NCBI GenBank assembly: GCA_013146195.2
Contig: CM028377.1
Span: forward strand, 166,449,824 to 166,513,823
Length of the DNA stretch: 64,000 nucleotides
Source: Codonopsis lanceolata
Taxonomy: Eukaryota; Streptophyta; Magnoliopsida; Asterales; Campanulaceae
Reading direction: 5' to 3'
Positions within the stretch are counted from its first letter, which is position 1. Each line of letters starts with the position of its first letter. The notes under the pieces were generated by a model that saw only the letters and a list, made by a program, of their open reading frames with translations, did no database searches and had not been told where the DNA came from. Position numbers and translations under genes: made by a program. Of the stretch, positions 10,008 to 21,318 are shown piece by piece.

Positions 10008-11245
10008 ACAGAGTCGTCATCTTTATTTGAAGGAGAAATAAAGAAAAGCCAAAAATAACCAGAGTTTGTAAAAAAAAGGGGTTCGGAGGCTAAGTTACGA
10101 GGTGGGAAGGTGTTAGGCACCCAACTCGCCATTTCGGTCTCAAAAATAGTTTTTGGCTAAAATATGCTTTTATAATATTTATTCAGCAAATGAAATAAAA
10201 CATTTAAACAGATATATATGTATCTACATTATTACGGACTTGCAACCGCTTCCTTCCAGTAAGTACAAATATATTTATAAATATTTGGCCATAATAATGA
10301 CTCTTTTAGTGCTATTTTCTATAGAAATCCGGGCAGTATAACTGCTTATATTTTTACATCAGGCCGGCTTGAAAATAGCACTTTTTTTATATAACCTTTA
10401 AAGGCTTACCTTTAAGAGCGTAGTTTGTGCTCACTATGTCCTTCTGGGAGAGGGAGTCTTTTGTTTGTTGTGGAGAATCGCGCAGAATAACTGCTTCCGA
10501 AAGCTGCTTTCTGGCACCGTGAAACAGGCGGAGCAACTGCTTGTGTTTTTGCTGTTGTTTGCTTGCTGTTGGCGGAAATCGAGCAAAGCAACTGCTTGCT
10601 TCTGGCGGATTTGGCCTCTGAATTCGGGCATAGTAACTGCTATTTTTTAGACTTTTGGACTAGGGAAATAGGGTGGAATCCTAGCTGAAGGCTAAGGTTC
10701 ACTTTGACCGGTTGGATTTAAGTTTGGAGGAGATTTGACGGAGCTTCGAGGCTTTTTAGAGGAGGGAAACTCTCTCTCTCGCTCACTACATAAACTGAAC
10801 GTGGCTTCTTAACTGTGTGCGATGACTGTGTGTGCGAAAGTGAGAAGTGATTTCTCGGCCCTTAATTATGAAGTCGAAGCCCTCTATTTATAGGCTGAAG
10901 AAGGGACCTCGTTGTCTTTAAATTTTATTCTTTGTGCTTCATCAGCTTGTACCGTGCGCTTGAGAGATTGTACAAAATGTCAAAACGGAAGTGCATAATC
11001 ACTGTTTGGGCGCAACCCACATTAGGTCTGGATGCCGCGCCTGCTTGGCATGTGGGTGGCGCCTGGGCCTCTTTTTGGGGTCATTTTTGACACTTTGCCC
11101 CCCTGAATTTCATTGTTTTACACATCCTGCTTTTTCTTTTGCATTTTCAAACCCTGTAACTTGACATTTGTTAAGTTTCAACAGGTCTTGATATTTCATG
11201 TCATGTCACGTCATATACCAGGGGTACGGAATTTGGGTGTCTACA
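10008..11245 (-). repeat. Tat/Ogre-like LTR, minus strand
   Basis: On the minus strand it begins TGTAGACACCCAAATTCCG at 11245. It has a TATA box at 10885-10892 (TATAAATA on minus), repeated AAGCAGTT modules at 10489-10640, and ends near the GATGACGACTCTGTT motif at about 10005-10020. Related plant LTRs end with a similar GGCGACTCTG block. The matching plus-strand copy at 11453 shares TAGACACCCAAATT and TCAAGACCTGT. Lineage is a judgement from these motifs only; no protein region is present. Confidence 0.55.
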
Positions 11246-11452
11246 CCATCAGAGCACTTCTATTTGCATCATAAGCTTCTTTCCCATAAGTCCATCACAA
11301 CATAATAGCATGAGTATAAATGTTGCATCATAAACAGCTATTGTTAAATGCTTCCCTGTTATAATTTCCTCTAAATTTGGGAGTCTATTCGTATCAACGA
11401 TGTTCGTTTACTTGTAAATTGGTTTACCCATAAACTCCATCGTTGAGGGCTC

Positions 11453-12703
11453 TATAGACACCCAAATTTCGTACCCCTGTTGATAACATTCCATAAAATA
11501 TCAAGACCTGTCAAAAAGGACTAACGAATGTTAAGTTACAGAGTGCAAAAGGCGGAAGAATTAACAAACAGTGAATGGCAGGGGTCAAAGTGCCAAAAAT
11601 GAAAGAAGAAAACAAAAGGGGAGCAGCCCCCTACACACTTGGGCGCCGCGCCCAAGAGTGTATAAGGCGGCTCCCACTTTTTCCCTATTCAATACTTCAG
11701 TTAACTTTATATGCAACTCTTCAAGCACAAGGTACAACACTCTTAAGCACAAAGAGAAAATACCAGGATTTTCCTTCGTTGTTAAGGAATCCACGATCTC
11801 AGCCTATAAATACAAAGGCCAGTGCACTACCCAAATACATAAAATTTACGGAGAGAAAAGGCGAAGATCAGTTACGCTGTTAGTTTCCATATCAACCCCG
11901 AAGCTCCGTTAGGCTACCAAAAACTCCCCTAAACACTTAAACTCTCCGGCCAAAGTAAACCTTAGCTACCCAACTAGGTTTTCGCCCTATTTCATCGGTT
12001 CCAAAATCCCAAAACGAAGCAGTTGCTCTGCCCGATTCCAGATGTCAAATCCAGCAAAAGCAAGCAGTTTTTCTACTCTAATTTCAGACTCAACAACAAA
12101 AAGAAACAAAAGCAAGCAGTTGTGCCGCCTGGATCTCGATGCAAAAAAGAACAAAAATGAGCAATCACGCTACCCGAAATCCGATAACAACAACAACAAC
12201 ACCAACAGAAAAAAACTCCCTCTCCCTGAGGGACAGATCCAGCGCACCTAAAAGCCTGCCAGAAAAGAAGTTGGTCCGGGATAAAACTCTCACGCTTCAA
12301 GAGGTAGGTACCCTAAAGTTACTTATTATTTTGTCTATAAAATGGTGCTATTTAAATAATAATATATCACGAAATAAATCGTTATAATGCTAAAATTCCT
12401 TGTATAAATAACACCAAAATAAGTCGTTATTATGGCCTAATTTTTATAAAGCATTATCTGCAACTCTAAAATGAGGCTACTGTAATTTTTTTAATTTCTT
12501 TTGTCATATATATATTTATATATTTTAAATGCTTTATTTAAGTTGTTAAATTTATAAAAGAGTATATTTAGCCAAAAATCTATCTTGAGTCCGAAAAGGC
12601 GAGTTGGGTGCCTAACCCCTTCCCAACTCGTAACTTAGCCTCCAAACCCTTATAAATCTAGTATATTTAGTCTTTCTTTGTTTATCCTTAAAATAAAGAT
12701 GGC
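11453..12703 (+). repeat. Tat/Ogre-like LTR, plus strand
   Basis: It starts TATAGACACCCAAATTTCG (the usual TG is changed to TA). It has a TATA box at 11805-11812, three AAGCAGTT modules at about 12016, 12062 and 12113, the CTCCCTCTCCC-GGGACAG block, then GGCGAGTTGGGTGCCTAACC and GATGGCGACTCTGTT near 12700. It faces the minus-strand LTR across a 207-base spacer (11246-11452) in which I see nothing. Open frames here, for example 11571-11912, are LTR shadows. Confidence 0.55.
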
Positions 12704-12849
12704 GACTCTGTTATTCATTTTTTGAGTCCATAATTGAGGCCGAGTGTATTCCACACGCTTTAAAGTTTTGAAACCACCCTGCCTTTCAGTGGCGCGGAAC
12801 TGGTTAAAAACGGGGCACTTACAAGGGACCTTACTGAAAAAACCTACTT

Positions 12850-13757
12850 GGCCACAAAACAATATGATGGAGTCGTTCCCCATGCTAGGGTGCTGCTCCC
12901 CATGCATGGGAGCCGCTCCATCTCCTTTCTCTTCTCCAGCAAGCTTAAACGTCATTATTTCCTTCAACCACCTCGTGCGTTCTACGTTGTTTCGTTCCCA
13001 GGCTTCCACCTGACACGCCATGCATCGATTGTGAAAGAACGATGTCGTTTAATCGACCGTTCTTCTCCTATAAATAGAGGCTTCGACGCTCATTCTCAAC
13101 ACCACAAAAAATTCAATCCCCATTCACACAACACACTCACATGCCTTCTAGAAGCCTCCTCTAACGAAGAAGCCGAAGAAGAAGAAAGCCTCCTCGCCTC
13201 GAAGCAAGCCATCCGAATATCTAGTCTTTTCCCCTGACAAGCCGATCACACACACATACACAAACACACACCACATACACACACACACACAAGAAGAAAG
13301 ACTTCCTTTCTCGAAAGGACATGGGAAGCACACTTAAAGTCTTCAAGCGCCTAGTGGGCTAAAGCCTAAGCGTATATACCAGGTTAGATATTCACGCTAC
13401 AAGAGATAAATATAAATTTATTGTCTTGTCCCGTAATATAAATGTAGAATATTGATATTATGCATGCTATGTAAATAATGTTATTATATAAACAATAAAC
13501 AAAGAATGTAAATACAATAGTTATACATGTTATAAATACATAACATAATTATGCATGCTATATATGTATGTTGTTAGGCATAAATATACACAAAGCCATT
13601 ACTAGGCCCAAATAACATTTAAACAAAGCATGTTATTTAACGAAACCCCAAAACGAGATCGAAAGGGCGAGTTGGGTGCCTAACCCCTTCTCAACTCATA
13701 ACCTAGCCTCCAAACCTACACATTTTCTGATATACTTGGTTTTTCTCTGTTTAACCT
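12850..13757 (+). repeat. Second plus-strand Tat/Ogre-like LTR, 5'-truncated
   Basis: It has the same family landmarks: a TATA box at 13069-13076 (CCTATAAATAGAGG), GGCGAGTTGGGTGCCTAACC at about 13664 and GGTGACAACTCTG at about 13767. A (CA)n run lies at 13248-13290. The LTR start is missing. Element B begins 50 bases later. The 146 bases before it (12704-12849) are probably the internal remnant of this element. Confidence 0.45.
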
Positions 13758-14825
13758 TAAAATAGAGGTGACAACTCTGTACATACATACATTTAGAGTC
13801 CACGATGTGACGCCCCGCTCCTTCGTTGTCTCGGTTTGCGTGCTATATTGCACTTCTTCCCTTGTCGACGGTATGTTTGGGTTGCGAGAGGGTCTAGATA
13901 TGTTTGAGAGACCATATTAAGACCAAAACATTATTAAGAGACTCCATATAGTTGTTGACTTGCTAAAGTCACAAGTCGTGACCAAGCGATAGTCTGAATG
14001 CGACGCGATTGAGGGTTTACTTCCTGCTTTTGTGTTCGTGACCTCGGTTTGGGTCCTAGGTCTCTTTAAGATGATTTATTAACATGTTTAGATGTGTTAG
14101 ACTTCAAGTTGAGGTGTCCCTCCTTAAGTCTATCGAAGATTTGGAAGTTTTGGAGATAGCTGTCTCTATCACAGAAGTTCGAATCGAGTCGCGAATCGCC
14201 TCCTTTGGGATTCTTATTTCCCTAAGTTGTTATTCAACTTCCTAGAAGTATTTAAGCTTCTTCATTAGCCCTTAGACTTGCCTTAAAAGTCTCCCTTTCA
14301 TCGCTGCTTGATTTCGAAGTTCGTTTCGCCGCCCCCAGACGTTGTTGCACCCCTTCCCTTGCCGCCCGAGTTGTTTCTGAGTTGTTCGGGTGTGTTTTAG
14401 ACTTGTTTTGAGTTGGGTTAGACCCTAGAATGGTTGCCCATAAGTTTGGGATCATTTAGATCAAGTTTAGACCAAGTTTTGAGGTTCAGAGCCGAGGCGC
14501 CGATGGGATGGAGCGAGGCGCCCGCCTCGATACCGAGCACCCTTGTGCGCAGAAGGATGAGGCGGTCAGCATGGAGAGGTGAGGCGCCCGCCTCAACCCT
14601 GTATGCTGTTACGGGATTTTCTTCCCGCTTTTGAGTAGGTCGTGTTTTGCCTATCCTACCCCTCCTTAAACCCCTCTAAACCCTTCCTAACTACCCACAC
14701 TTAGTCCTAATCAAGTCCTAACACTAATTAGAAGTTAATTTAGTTTGATTAAGTGTTTGATTACTCCCTAACATTCACTAATTGCACTTGAGAAATCCCC
14801 TTTGTACCCTTCTCTTTATTGGAGG

Positions 14826-14833
14826 TATAAATA
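14826..14833 (+). promoter_or_regulatory. TATA box of element B 5' LTR
   Basis: TATAAATA sits in the same context as in element A. (GA)n follows at about 14893. Confidence 0.65.
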
Positions 14834-15055
14834 CCCAATCTTGACCAAATTTTCAGAAACCATTCATTTATTCATCCTACTTCTTCAAGTTAGAGAGAGA
14901 GAGTTGGGAGCTTGAGTTTTGAGCCCTAGCTCCATCTTCTTCCTCCGATCCCCAAGGATTCCACCGCTAGATCGCCGCCAAACTTCGGATTCTACGAGTG
15001 CAACGAAGGAACGACTTCACCGCTTGATTTGATTCTCTTGAGTTTTCACTGCCAG

Positions 15056-16612
15056 GTAAGTTACCTTCTTTTGATTTTGGTTCATTGGCCCTAAGGAAAA
15101 CAACTTGTATGCTATTTGTGGGCAATGAACAACTTGTATGCTATGTTTGCCCAATTTTGGGGATTTTTGAAGTATGAACTTGTTAGGGTATTTGTAGATG
15201 ACTCCTATGCTTATTGATGTATATGATTACTCTTCATTTTGTGTTCCTAGGCTTGAGCATGCTAGAAATCATGCCTTTATGCTATTTGGGTTTATTGTGG
15301 AATTATGCCTATGATTGGGGCTTAGTGTATGAACTCACATGATAATATGAGTAGGGTCATTTAATTGAAATTGTATGATTTATGAAATGGGTTTGATCTA
15401 TGTTGGGATTATTTGTGATTTTAGACTTGAGAGTCAATTCCCAACTATTGAGAATTATTGATAATTAGTGAGTTATGTAAATTATGAAACTTAGTATTTA
15501 GACTCAACGGAGTCGAAATAAGTTCACTAGAGTGTTAATGAACTCGGGTTGAATCCCTACGATATTGGTTTTGATTGATTATGATTATGATGAATTTGGG
15601 CTTTTAGGCTTGGGAAACAAGCCCTGATTACTTTTGGGGGAATTATTATAACTTGAATGATGTGCTAAGTTTGGGTTGTATGAAAGGTGTATTTAATGAA
15701 GTGCGATATTTAGACTCAATGAGTTGTTATAGGTTCAATATTGTGTTAGAGCCTTAGGTTGAAATCCTACGATGTTCGGGTTTGGTTGGTTTCGATTGTG
15801 AGTACCCGAGCATCTCGAATTGTGTTCCATTGGTGACACCCATGACATAGAAGCTTATTGGGAATTTAATTAGAGCGTGCTCGAGAGACGGAGCATTAGA
15901 GATCAACTTATGATCTCAGATACCCTAAGAAATGATTATTTGAATGAGTTCCCCTCGAGGGAATTTGGTCGCACATGAAAGCACTTACGAGGTTATAACT
16001 ACGGCTTAGTTTTGATACCCGTGAGATTGACTTTGAAGAAGTCGAACATATAGGACCGTTGGGACTTTTGAAGTCCTGTACCTTTAAGTGAGGATAAATG
16101 TTAAGTATGGATTTATGATTGTTTTTAGACTAAATAATGGTCTTTGGTTTAATCCCGAGTAGAGGGCTATAGTAGACCTCATGTGGTTCTTTGACTAAAC
16201 TTATAAGTTGGTTGAATTTGTTAAGTATGTGCAAGTATGTGCATTGTTGAAATTGGTGTGTAGAGCTTTATGTCCTACTTGATTTGGTATGCCCGCTATG
16301 GTCGGTCTTGGTTCTTGTTTGAGCATGAGAGTAATTATCTACTTGTGCATTGCATTGAGTCCACCGGCATTAAATGGTTTGTTTTTCAAGTCGTGGTGGG
16401 ACGATACACGCCTTCACGAATTATGGGGTTCGTGCTCGCTATGGATCGCCGCGCACTGACTCCACACCCCTCCTCCACTGGCCGCAATGAAGTAGCCCTT
16501 GCCGATTAGTTAAGTGCCGCATTGGCTTGCTATCTAGACCGAGAGAATTTCTGTGATAAGTCGATGAATTCATACCATCGATGGCACGAACCAGATATAT
16601 TGTGTATTGCAG
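15056..16612 (+). other. Predicted leader intron inside the LTR of element B
   Basis: Donor CCAG|GTAAGTTACC; acceptor TGTATTGCAG|AGCAACAC. The order relative to the TATA box and hairpin is the same as in A, C and D. Confidence 0.5.
16415..16434 (+). promoter_or_regulatory. Conserved LTR hairpin, element B
   Basis: CACGAA-TTATGGGG-TTCGTG is a 6-bp stem, flanked by GACGATACACGCC and GCTATGGATCGCCG as in element A. Confidence 0.55.
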
Positions 16613-17609
16613 AGCAACACAACGGAGCAATTTGGGTATCTTCTAACCCTTATGTGGCTTACTATGAGCACTTACATGAAAGATAACGTGATATGTGATC
16701 ATGAAGTTCATGATGCTTGATGACTTAATACGCTTTATTTGTTGGTATACGATTAAGATGCCATGATTTTATACATATGCTTGCATTATGCCATGCCACG
16801 ACATGTTATGCCATACATTGCATTTAGTAACTTATCGGGTCATTATGACTCATTTTCGTGTTTGTTTTCCTTAGTTTTTGCAGCGATCCTGTTAGTACGC
16901 TGCGGGCGGCTTCGGATAGTGATTCCTAGAAGGTGGTCTTCCAAGCTTTAGCTTGGATTTATTAATATTCGTTATTTTGTAATTGTGAGACACGATTGTA
17001 AAGTTATGTAGACTTTACTTGGGTAGACTATGTTAGTATTATGTTATTGTATTATTTTGGTAGCCGACTCGTTGGTCGAGCTGTTGTATCTTTTAGAAGT
17101 TATTCCCTTTTATTATTCCGAGCATGCTTTAGCTCACTCATTCTAGTACTGTTGGTATTGTCATCTCCGACGACGTTAGTCGTGAGACTTGTGTTTAGTT
17201 GTTAGAATTTGAATATCTTATTCATTAGTTGATTTATTCCTCCGGCATGTTATAGCCGTTGAGTTGTCGTTTATCGTTGGAATTCTTGTTGTTTTGCCGG
17301 CCTTAGGTTGCCGATGGTTTGTTGTACGTGCGCAATGTTGCGCCACGAAGTAGATTTGTCGAGATAGTCGTCTCTCAGCTTGGTATTCCTTAGTTTAAAA
17401 CTATAGGTTTTGGTCCCATTTATGATTTGCTTCCGCAGATTTTAGTTTTTGGATATTCGGTTTTGCCGTTATGGCTTTTCATTCCTGTTTAGAGTTTGTT
17501 GGTTCAACTCTTGACTCGCACCACTACGCTTAGCGGGTGCTTGTCCATCTTTTAGCTTGTCTTGACGCACGACCTTGGGATTCCGCATGGAATTTGCCTG
17601 GCCGTCACA

Positions 17610-17621
17610 TTGGTATCGAGC
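17610..17621 (+). other. Primer binding site of element B
   Basis: TTGGTATCGAGC directly follows the LTR end. It is a Met-tRNA type site with one base missing relative to TGGTATCAGAGC. Confidence 0.75.
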
Positions 17622-17713
17622 TATAGGTTAGCTATTTCGCCAGATAGGTTCCTTGGCCTAGTTTGGGTTGGGTTTATTGTTGAGTTATTAACGCCAAGTT
17701 CTTTGAGGCGCAT

Positions 17714-18660
17714 ATGTCGGGAACTTGGCGTGGAGCTAGTTCTATTATACCTTGTTCGAAAGTGCCAGTGGGCGACGAGAGTGAGAGAATGTTAGTGATC
17801 CGCGGTGACTCCTCAACGGATGTGTGGACTGAAGATGATTCTACTGCTCTTGCGAAATTTTGAAGTTTAAACCGAAAGTTTCGATGGAGAGCCGATACTA
17901 TTGAGGCGAAACATTGGCTAGAAAGCATGGAGAAGATCTTTGCGCTTGGGTAGTACATCGAAGAGAATGGTTACCTTAGCAGTTGTTCGTTGGATGCGGC
18001 CGAGCATTGGTGGCTTGAAATACGAGATTGGAGACGACATGGAGTGCCTCGAGTGTGGGAAAACTTTGTCAAGGAGTTTATGGTACTGTTTGGTCCTAGT
18101 AACTCGAGAAAGAGGAGAGATGGAATTCCTAATGTTAGAACAAGGAGATATGACCGTGGCTCAAGATTCAACAAAGTTTATGGAGTTGGCTCACATCAGT
18201 AGTTACTTGGTGCCGATGAGGCTAAGAAGACCGAGAGATTTGTGAAAGGCCTCAAGACGAATATATCGTAGGCGCCTTGTTCCATTACTACTTACTTCGG
18301 ATTTCCAAGCCGTGGATCGCATGCGATAGAGTTAGACATCGAGGAGTACGCTCAAAGGAAATTATCAAAGACTAATAGGGCCCCGAGGATAAGAGAAGGC
18401 ACAAGACCTCAAACCGCTAGTCAAGGAAAGCCTGGTGGCCGGAGTGGTGTTACTATCTCGGGAAGACGAGGTGACGTGGTTGACATGTAACTTTTGTAAG
18501 AGGACCAGACACCGAGGATAGGTGCCGGGTACGACAGAAAATGTTTTGTTTGGGCGGCGATCATGTTCGTAAGATTGCCCAAGAGGAAAGCTAATCACCC
18601 GAAGTACTAGTCAACAATCCAAGGGCTCCAAGAGAGACAATGGTGACGGCCTAGAGTTTG
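17714..18660 (+). pseudogene. Broken gag of element B
   Basis: It opens with ATGTCGGGAACTTGGCGTGG (MSGTWRGASS), the counterpart of the gag start in A. Recognisable pieces are IEAKHWLESMEKIF, VPRVWENFVKEFMVLF and, in a shifted frame, MEFLMLEQGDMTVAQDSTKF. Zinc-knuckle remnants lie near 18490-18580. Many one-base gaps break the frame compared with A. Either the copy is old or the consensus is poor here. Confidence 0.7.
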
Positions 18661-20208
18661 AGGTCGTGCAAGATGGCGGATGGCCATGGTTTTGAGACCT
18701 ATCCAAATAGGAAGGTATATTCTTTATATATACGTAAATTATACCGTTGCTACTATTACCGTTATTATGAGTACGCCGCTTTTAATCGTTAGCTCATGTG
18801 CATTCATACATTATATGGTGTATTGTGTATTATTGGTTATTTGCTCGATCGGGAATAATACCCCAATGTGAGATCGATATATGATATGGTTTGTTTTGTA
18901 AATTACCGGAAGGTAATCGCACGTGGTATATGAATTTTTGTTTAGTATATATATATATATGACTATGCTATATATAGAGTTATGGTTTTGTGTGGTTATA
19001 TTTATAGGCCATAGTATGTATATATATATGAAGTATGAATTGTTTATTGATACTTATCGGTTTGGTATGATGTTGTATATTCTATGAGAATATGTTTTAT
19101 GTAATGGGTAATATTACGCTATATTGTTGTTAAGAGTTATTGCGAGTAAGATATACACTTGGCTTGTAAGAAGGTTGAAGGTTGCGATTTAGAGGATAAT
19201 CACGGTTACACGGGAGAGATAGACGCTTCACCGTGAGTATTGAGACGTTAACGCTGTTAGGATGCTTAGTGTATGCATTGGTTGTAGACTTGGTCTAGAG
19301 CCTAAGAAAGGATAGTTTTATGAGTATGGACGTAACGGGCATTAGTAGCCTTGTCGATTATTGATTACTAGAAATTACTTGGTTGAGTGTACTAGGTACA
19401 CGAGTTTTCGATAGATATGATTGTTGTTTGTCAAGGTAATAGACCTTGTTACTTGGTCTTAATTTTTATTCAATTATGTGCATTAGTGGTAGGAAACACC
19501 TACCTGATGCATTACATTGTAGTATACTAGATTCTCATTTCATCGTTATTATCTCCTGCTCATTCATTACCTTAGCATAAGAGACTATTAAAGGATGCTT
19601 AAAACCTTTTTAATCATGAACCTTCAGATCCTTGCAGAACGAAAAGTGAAATCCAATTTAGCCGGTACCCTAAATTGGTGATCAAAAGAGGTTCGTGGTG
19701 GACTAGGATTGCAGTAGGTTAAACATTGACTATACCGTACCAAATGGATGGACATGGATGGAAAGAATTTTCAAAACATGTCATCATGTAATTTCATGTG
19801 TTCTTACCAAGGGGAAATCGCGAGTATGATTTGCATGGTTTGAAATGTCAATTTGGTTATCTTTGATTTGTTTGTAAATTGCTCCATAGGCAATTATTAA
19901 TTCTTGTAACTTAGAATCTTTTGTGCTTGAATTTCATGATGTGCCCAAGCAAATAGTTTCGGTAGTTGAATGTGTTCTTATGTTAAGTTTGAGATTTTGC
20001 CTACATGATTGGCGTAACGTGTTCATAGGTGTAATCGCGACTCATGAGTCATGTTACTTTCAACCGTAAGTCTTGATGTTGTTGTGTCTATTGAGAATTC
20101 TTAGACTTCGAATTTGGATTATTAGAGTTTAACCCTCGTGTTTATTGTGGTTGAGTGTGACTCCTAACGTTGGTTTGTATCATGATTTAGAATTCGACGA
20201 ATTCTTTT
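18661..20208 (+). other. Non-coding interior of element B
   Basis: It is homologous to 4261-5995 of element A, with no motif of protease, RT or integrase. A short (TA)n run lies at about 18947-18962. Confidence 0.65.
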
Positions 20209-20220
20209 AAGGTGGAGAGG
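20209..20220 (+). other. Polypurine tract of element B
   Basis: AAGGTGGAGAGG lies directly before the TGTGACGCC start of the 3' LTR. Confidence 0.75.
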
Positions 20221-21218
20221 TGTGACGCCCCTCGCTCCTTCGTTGTCCTGCTTATGCTATATTGCACTCTTCCCTTGTCGACGTATGTTTGGGTTGCGGT
20301 GAGGGTCTAGATATGTTTGAGAGACCATATTAAGACCAAACATTATTAAGAGACTCCATATAGTTGTTGACTTGCTAAAGTCACAAGTCGTGACCCGACG
20401 ATAGCCCAATGCGACGCGATTGAGGGTTTATCTGCTTTGTGTGTTCGTGGACTCCTGCTTGGGTCCTAGACCTCTTTAAGATGATTTATTAACATGTTTA
20501 GATGTGTTAGACTTCAAGTCGAGGTGTCCCTTAAGTCTATCGAAGATTTGGAAGTTTTGGAGATAATGCTCGCTCTATCGCAGAAGTTCGGGAATCGAGT
20601 CGCTGCAATCGCCTTTGGGATTCTTATTTCCCTAAGTTGTTATTCAACTTCCTAGAAGTATTTAAGCTTCTTCATTAGCCCTTAGACTTGCCTTAAAAAG
20701 TCTCCCTTTCATCGCTCGCTTGATTTCGAGTTCTTCGTCGTCGGTTGCACGTTGTTGCACCCCTTCCGGTTTCGCTCCGAGTTGTTTCGGAGTTGTTCGG
20801 GTGTGTTTAGACTTGTTTTGAGTTGGGTTAGACCTAGAATGGTTGCCCATAAGTTTGGGATCATTTAGATCAAGTTTAGACCAAGTTTTGGAGGTTCAGG
20901 GAGCCGGGCGGCCGCATGGGATGGGGAGGGCGCCCGCCTCAGATCTGAGAGCACCCTTGTGCAGAGAAGGAGTGAGGCGGCCGCATGGAGCTAGGTTGAG
21001 GCGCCCGCCTCAACCAGTATGCTAGGGATTTTCTTCCCTGTTTTGAGTTGTGGCGTGTTTACCTATTCTACCCTCCTTAAACCCCCTCTAAACCCTTCCT
21101 AACTACCCATACTTAGACCTAATCAAGTCCTAACACTAATTAGAAGTTAATTTAGTTTGATTAAGTGTTTGATTACTCCTAACATTCACTAATTGCACTT
21201 GAGAAATCCCTTTGTACG
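20221..21218 (+). repeat. 3' LTR of element B, cut by the gap
   Basis: It matches the first kilobase of the 5' LTR, with many small indels. It carries the same GC-rich near-palindromes (at about 20898-21015). It ends at the N run, before the TATA box. Confidence 0.8.
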
Positions 21219-21318
21219 NNNNNNNNNNNNNNNNNNNNNNNNNNNNNNNNNNNNNNNNNNNNNNNNNNNNNNNNNNNNNNNNNNNNNNNNNNNNNNNNNN
21301 NNNNNNNNNNNNNNNNNN
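21219..21318. other. Scaffold gap, 100 N
   Basis: Exactly 100 N, the usual placeholder for a gap of unknown size. It separates B's 3' LTR from the middle of the PF20167-like gene, so it hides the rest of both elements. Confidence 0.95.

Larger units (their letters stand above)
13806..17609 (+). repeat. 5' LTR of element B
   Basis: It starts TGTGACGCCCCGCTCC and ends GGCCGTCACA, 3804 bases, just before the primer site. The first 1 kb matches 20221-21218. The U3 region carries near-palindromes GAGGCGCCCGCCTC at about 14514 and 14581. Then come a TATA box (14826-14833), (GA)n, the splice donor, the conserved hairpin and the splice acceptor. Confidence 0.8.
13806..21218 (+). mobile_element. Element B: gag-only Ty3/gypsy LTR retrotransposon
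   Basis: It has the same plan as element A: 5' LTR 13806-17609, Met-tRNA primer site, broken gag, about 1.5 kb of non-coding interior, polypurine tract, and a 3' LTR starting at 20221 that is cut by the N gap. It is related to A at sequence level but is a different subfamily (LTR start TGTGACGCCCCGC against TGTAACACCCCGC). No pol motif is present in any frame. Confidence 0.8.

Noticed and set aside
12650..13237. Open frames on both strands of 90-129 codons
   Set aside because: They lie in Tat-like LTR sequence, overlap each other and the TATA box, and show no domain.
18940..19035. Possible tRNA or other RNA gene in the AT-rich TATATA stretch
   Set aside because: No cloverleaf or A/B box; it is a simple TA run in the non-coding interior of element B.
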